7,425 nucleotides of DNA from the NCBI GenBank assembly GCA_029938985.1, contig JAOZTW010000246.1, positions 1 through 7,425 of the forward strand, in the 5' to 3' direction. Positions 4,033-7,425 of the stretch are shown one piece after another. This stretch comes from Bacteroidales bacterium (GTDB taxonomy: Bacteria > Bacteroidota > Bacteroidia > Bacteroidales > JAOZQN01). A program made the position numbers and the translations under genes. Every line of letters begins with the position of its first letter. Positions within the stretch are counted from its first letter, which is position 1. The notes below the pieces were generated by a model. It was not told the origin of the DNA. It worked only from the letters and a program-made list of their open reading frames with translations, and did no database searches.

Positions 4033-4040
4033 TACATTTG
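4033..4040 (+). promoter_or_regulatory. Putative -7 box of the type IIG gene
   Basis: TACATTTG matches the TANNTTTG box and lies 21 nt before the ATG at 4062. The expected -33 region near 4009-4012 reads TTAA, a poor match to TTTG, so the promoter would be weak or activator-dependent. The TTG inside this box (4038-4040) is in frame with the gene, but if the box is a promoter the transcript begins after it and this TTG cannot be the start. Confidence 0.45.
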
Positions 4041-4061
4041 CAGGAAATAAAAAATAAAATT

Positions 4062-7000
4062 ATGCAATATTTTAATGACTACTTAAAAAAAATAAAATCT
4101 GTTCCTTTGGAACAAATAACAGAACATTCGCACCGTTTGACTCTGCAAATATTATTTGAAAAAATATCGGATAACAAAAATGATAATATAAAAATATTGC
4201 ACGAACCAAAACGAGAAGGAAAATTTGGCTCACCAGATTATAAAATAACCAACGATAGTGGAATTATTGGATATATTGAAAATAAAAAAATAGATGAGGA
4301 CTTAAATAAGATACTTAAAACAGAACAAATAAAAAAATACAGAAAATTATCTGATAATATTCTACTAACAAATTATCTCGATTTTATTTGGATTAAAGAA
4401 AATGATATTCAAAAAGAAACTTTATGCAATATTTTTGATTTGCAAAATGCCAAATTTCAGTTAAAAAATGAAAATATACAGAAGGTTCAAAAATTAATAG
4501 AAAACTTTTTTTCACAAACACCAATAGGAATTTCTACAGCAAAAGAACTTGCACTTGCACTTGCGGTTCGTGCCAAAAATTTAAAAGATTTTTTACAAGA
4601 AGAATTAACTCAACAACAACAAAAAAATTCTAATGGTCTATTGCTCGGACTTTATGAAACTTTTCAAGAATATATTTTTACAGATTTATCAATATCTGAA
4701 TTTGCCGATGCTTTTGCACAAATGCTTGTTTATGGACTTTTTCAAGCAAAATTGAATGCCGATACAAAAATTGTAACTTTACAAAATGCAAAATATTTTA
4801 TTCCTCAATCATTCAAATTAATACAAGAACTTGTCGGTTTCCTTGATGAGTTAAATAAACCCGAATATACAAATGCGAAATGGATAATTGACGAAGTAAT
4901 TTCGTTGATGAATAATCTTGATTTACAAGAAATTAAAAAATCAATGTTATTCAGCAAAACAGTAAAAGACAGCGAAAATATTGATACTGACCCATATATC
5001 TATTTTTATGAAACTTTTCTTGCCGCTTATGATACAAATTTAAGAAAAGCAAAAGGCGTTTATTATACACCACCACAAGTTGTTAGCTTAATTGTAAATT
5101 CAATAAATAATATTTTACAAAATACTTTTAAAATAAAATCGGGACTTGCAGACCGTAAACAAGTAACTGTCCTTGATTTTGCTACAGGAACAGGAACTTT
5201 TTTAATAGAAATTTTAAAACTAATTTTAAATAATATTCCAGCAAATTCGCAATCCAAAAAAGATATGATTATTTCCGAACATATCTTAAAAAATATTTAT
5301 GGTTTTGAGTATCTTATTGCACCATACACTATTGCACATTTAAAACTTGCACAATTTTTGAAAGAACAAAATTATGAAATAAAAAATAATGAACGCTTAC
5401 AAATTTTTTTAACAAATACTCTCGAACCAACAAACCCACAAATAAAAATACCATTATTACCTGCACTCACACAGGAAGCCAAAGATGCACAGGCAATTAA
5501 AGATAAGCCAATTCTGGTAATAACAGGAAATCCACCATATTCAGGACATTCCAAAAATACAGGAGAGTGGATAAGTCAATTATTAAAAGGAAATGATATT
5601 TATGCAAAAGAAAAAACAGAAAATCAAGCGAATTATTTTGAATTTGAAGGTAAACCTTTAAAAGAACGAAATTCAAAATGGTTACAAGATGATTATGTTA
5701 AATTTATACGTTTTGCACAATACAAAATCAACAAAATAGGACAAGGAGTTGTTGGAATTATTACAAATCACTCATTTTTAGATAGTCCTACATTCAGGGG
5801 AATGCGACAAAGTTTAATGCAGGATTTTGACCAAATGTATTTTATTGATTTACATGGAAATTCACGTAAAAAAGAAAAAACTCCAGACGGGAAAATAGAT
5901 AAAAATGTTTTTGATATAATGCAAGGTGTAGCAATTTCTTTATTTATAAAGAAAAAAGGCTTGAAAAAAGCGATTTTTCATGCAGATTTTTGGGGAACAC
6001 GTGACGAGAAGTTTGAACAATGTTTAAATAATAATTTAAAAACAATTAATTGGACGAAATTAAAACCACAAAAACCGTTTTATTTATTTATTCCGCATGA
6101 CTACGAACTTTTAAAAAAATATAATGAATTTTGGAGCATAAAAGATATTTTTAATATAAATAGTGTTGGTATTGTTACTGGTAATGATAATTTTTTTATA
6201 GATTTTACGGAAGAAATAATAGAAGAAAAAATAAGAAAAGTAGAAAGAACTAAAATTTTAGAACAACAACAAAAGTTTTCTTTTTCAAATAATTTTTTTA
6301 AAAAAAGGAAACAGGTTTTTAGTGATATAGAAAAAGAACAACAAAATATAAGAAAAATAACTTATCGTCCTTTTGATGAAAGATATATCTGGCACAATGA
6401 AAAATTATTAGAACGAAGCCGAACAAATATTATGCAACATTTTATTAATAAAAAAAATATAGGATTAGTTATTTCTCGTCAAACTAAATTAGATAATTTT
6501 TCTCATGTTTTTATTTCTGATAAAATTATTGATTTACATTTGCTTGGTAATGACAGCTATATGTGTCCACTTTATACCTATCAACAAAACGGAGACACAA
6601 ACGGTAACGGACATTTATTTAAAAATGAAGAAAAACGAGACAACTTCACAAAAGAATTTAGAGAGTTTATCAAAACAAAATATTCAAAAAAAGCTGTAAA
6701 CAAAGATGATAAAATAGCTTTGCAGAATAAAATAGTGCAAAAAGAACAAAATATAAAAGATTTACAAAAAACAATAAAGGGTTTTGAATCAACAGGAAAT
6801 AATGTAGATATTATAAAAAGTTTTAAAATTAATTTGCAAAAAGTTAAAACTCAAGTAAATAATCTAAAAAAACAATTAGAACATTCAGAAACAATAACTT
6901 ATGCACCTTCGTCAGAAGAAATTATTGGATATATTTATGCCATTTTGCATAGCAAAACATTTATAAATACTTATACTGAGTTTTTAAAAATTGATTTTCC

Positions 7001-7421
7001 ACATATTCCATTCGTTGATAATCAAAAAGATTTTATAAATTTATCAAAAGCTGGTTGGAAACTTATTCAAGTTCATTTACAAAATAAAAATATTGAAGGA
7101 AAAAAACACAGAAATCTCGGTTTATACAAAGGAGATGGAAGTAACGTAGTTGAAAAATTAGAACATAAAATAATAAAAGAAAATAATAAAATTTATAAAA
7201 GATTATACATTAATCAAACTCAATATTTTGAAAATATTACAGAAGAAATTTACAATTTTTATATAGGTGGTTATAAAGTGTTGAGCAAATACCTCAAATA
7301 TAGAAAAAATAAAAATTTACAAATTAACGAAATAGAAAATATAGAAAACGTAGTTCGAATAATTTCTTACACAATTGAACAAAAGAAAATAATTGACAAA
7401 CTATTTATTCTCTCACATTGA
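4062..7421 (+). CDS. Type IIG restriction-modification enzyme (nuclease-methyltransferase-specificity fusion)
   Basis: The single chain of 1119 residues cuts and N6-adenine-methylates DNA at its own recognition site. An N-terminal PD-(D/E)xK nuclease is seen as P58-D59, 13 residues, then E73-N-K75. A helical connector follows to about 300. The methyltransferase has motif X at 330-337 (AKGVYYTP), AdoMet motif I at 370-380 (VLDFATGTGTF) and catalytic motif IV N490-P-P-Y493. The C-terminal third should be the target-recognition region: YRPFDERYIW near 768, a lysine-rich coiled coil about 883-943, and YAPSSEEIIGYIYAILHS from 947, all resembling the specificity domain of type ISP enzymes. There is no helicase domain, and about 1100 residues fits type IIG rather than the longer type ISP. 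The ATG at 4062 is preferred over an in-frame TTG at 4038, which lies in a promoter box and would add eight residues. No separate methyltransferase or specificity gene is needed. The recognition site cannot be read from sequence. Confidence 0.9.
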   Translation: MQYFNDYLKKIKSVPLEQITEHSHRLTLQILFEKISDNKNDNIKILHEPKREGKFGSPDYKITNDSGIIGYIENKKIDEDLNKILKTEQIKKYRKLSDNILLTNYLDFIWIKENDIQKETLCNIFDLQNAKFQLKNENIQKVQKLIENFFSQTPIGISTAKELALALAVRAKNLKDFLQEELTQQQQKNSNGLLLGLYETFQEYIFTDLSISEFADAFAQMLVYGLFQAKLNADTKIVTLQNAKYFIPQSFKLIQELVGFLDELNKPEYTNAKWIIDEVISLMNNLDLQEIKKSMLFSKTVKDSENIDTDPYIYFYETFLAAYDTNLRKAKGVYYTPPQVVSLIVNSINNILQNTFKIKSGLADRKQVTVLDFATGTGTFLIEILKLILNNIPANSQSKKDMIISEHILKNIYGFEYLIAPYTIAHLKLAQFLKEQNYEIKNNERLQIFLTNTLEPTNPQIKIPLLPALTQEAKDAQAIKDKPILVITGNPPYSGHSKNTGEWISQLLKGNDIYAKEKTENQANYFEFEGKPLKERNSKWLQDDYVKFIRFAQYKINKIGQGVVGIITNHSFLDSPTFRGMRQSLMQDFDQMYFIDLHGNSRKKEKTPDGKIDKNVFDIMQGVAISLFIKKKGLKKAIFHADFWGTRDEKFEQCLNNNLKTINWTKLKPQKPFYLFIPHDYELLKKYNEFWSIKDIFNINSVGIVTGNDNFFIDFTEEIIEEKIRKVERTKILEQQQKFSFSNNFFKKRKQVFSDIEKEQQNIRKITYRPFDERYIWHNEKLLERSRTNIMQHFINKKNIGLVISRQTKLDNFSHVFISDKIIDLHLLGNDSYMCPLYTYQQNGDTNGNGHLFKNEEKRDNFTKEFREFIKTKYSKKAVNKDDKIALQNKIVQKEQNIKDLQKTIKGFESTGNNVDIIKSFKINLQKVKTQVNNLKKQLEHSETITYAPSSEEIIGYIYAILHSKTFINTYTEFLKIDFPHIPFVDNQKDFINLSKAGWKLIQVHLQNKNIEGKKHRNLGLYKGDGSNVVEKLEHKIIKENNKIYKRLYINQTQYFENITEEIYNFYIGGYKVLSKYLKYRKNKNLQINEIENIENVVRIISYTIEQKKIIDKLFILSH

Positions 7422-7425
7422 TTGA

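Larger units (their letters stand above)
3624..4061. other. Intergenic region between HepT and type IIG genes
   Basis: The stretch holds repeat copy 3 with its terminator (3635-3786), an unexplained T-rich part around 3787-3860, leader repeat copy B (3861-3980) and a promoter box (4033-4040). No coding frame is supported; a 68-codon minus-strand frame at 3724-3930 crosses the terminator and both repeats and is rejected. Confidence 0.55.

Noticed and set aside
5063..5554. Two minus-strand frames (5063-5257 and 5372-5554) inside the type IIG gene
   Set aside because: Both are antisense to methyltransferase motifs I and IV, which are clearly coding on the + strand.
6505..6699. Plus-strand 64-codon frame with a hydrophobic start, inside the type IIG gene
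   Set aside because: It lies wholly in another frame of a well-supported enzyme; the hydrophobic look follows from T-rich codons.

Overview
The window is an AT-rich accessory or defence region that most likely comes from a member of the Bacteroidota. Supporting signs are very low GC, few recognisable Shine-Dalgarno sequences, and promoters of the Bacteroidota form (TTTG or TTG, about 20 nt, then TANNTTTG). The best promoter lies before the MntA/HepT pair (2895-2926). All intact or partly intact genes are on the + strand. No tRNA, rRNA or CRISPR array was seen.

Layout. Positions 1-541 are non-coding and hold a long inverted repeat built from two small REP-like hairpins (179-302), then a leader-type repeat (310-488). 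A 63-residue protein with eight cysteines in four CxxC pairs follows (542-733). At 983-1899 lies an HNH endonuclease gene with an EVE/PUA-like N-terminus. It is split by a 139-bp MITE (1030-1168) with 24-bp terminal inverted repeats and CTAG on both sides. Removing the element and one CTAG restores one 257-codon frame. Positions 2001-2159 are the orphan C-terminal tail of a polymorphic (Rhs-type) toxin, followed 4 nt later by a small likely immunity gene (2164-2547). A MntA/HepT (MNT-HEPN) toxin-antitoxin pair follows (2966-3280 and 3264-3623). The window ends with a single-chain type IIG restriction-modification enzyme (4062-7421) that carries a PD-(D/E)xK nuclease, an N6-adenine methyltransferase and a specificity region.

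The main architectural feature is a repeat of about 90-150 bp that carries a strong terminator hairpin. Near-identical copies follow the HNH gene, the immunity gene and the HepT gene, and a decayed copy lies before the HNH gene. Each defence or conflict module is therefore closed by the same sequence. In copy 1 the repeat is joined directly, mid-frame, to the toxin tail. This suggests modules were added, deleted or swapped by recombination at the repeats, giving a cassette-like island without recognisable integron attC sites. A second repeat pair is shared by the regions upstream of the zinc-ribbon gene and the type IIG gene.

Functionally the window combines a probably inactivated modification-dependent nuclease, a probable toxin-immunity remnant, an RNA-targeting toxin-antitoxin pair and a self-contained restriction-modification enzyme. 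All family assignments come from reading motifs, and no database search was run.
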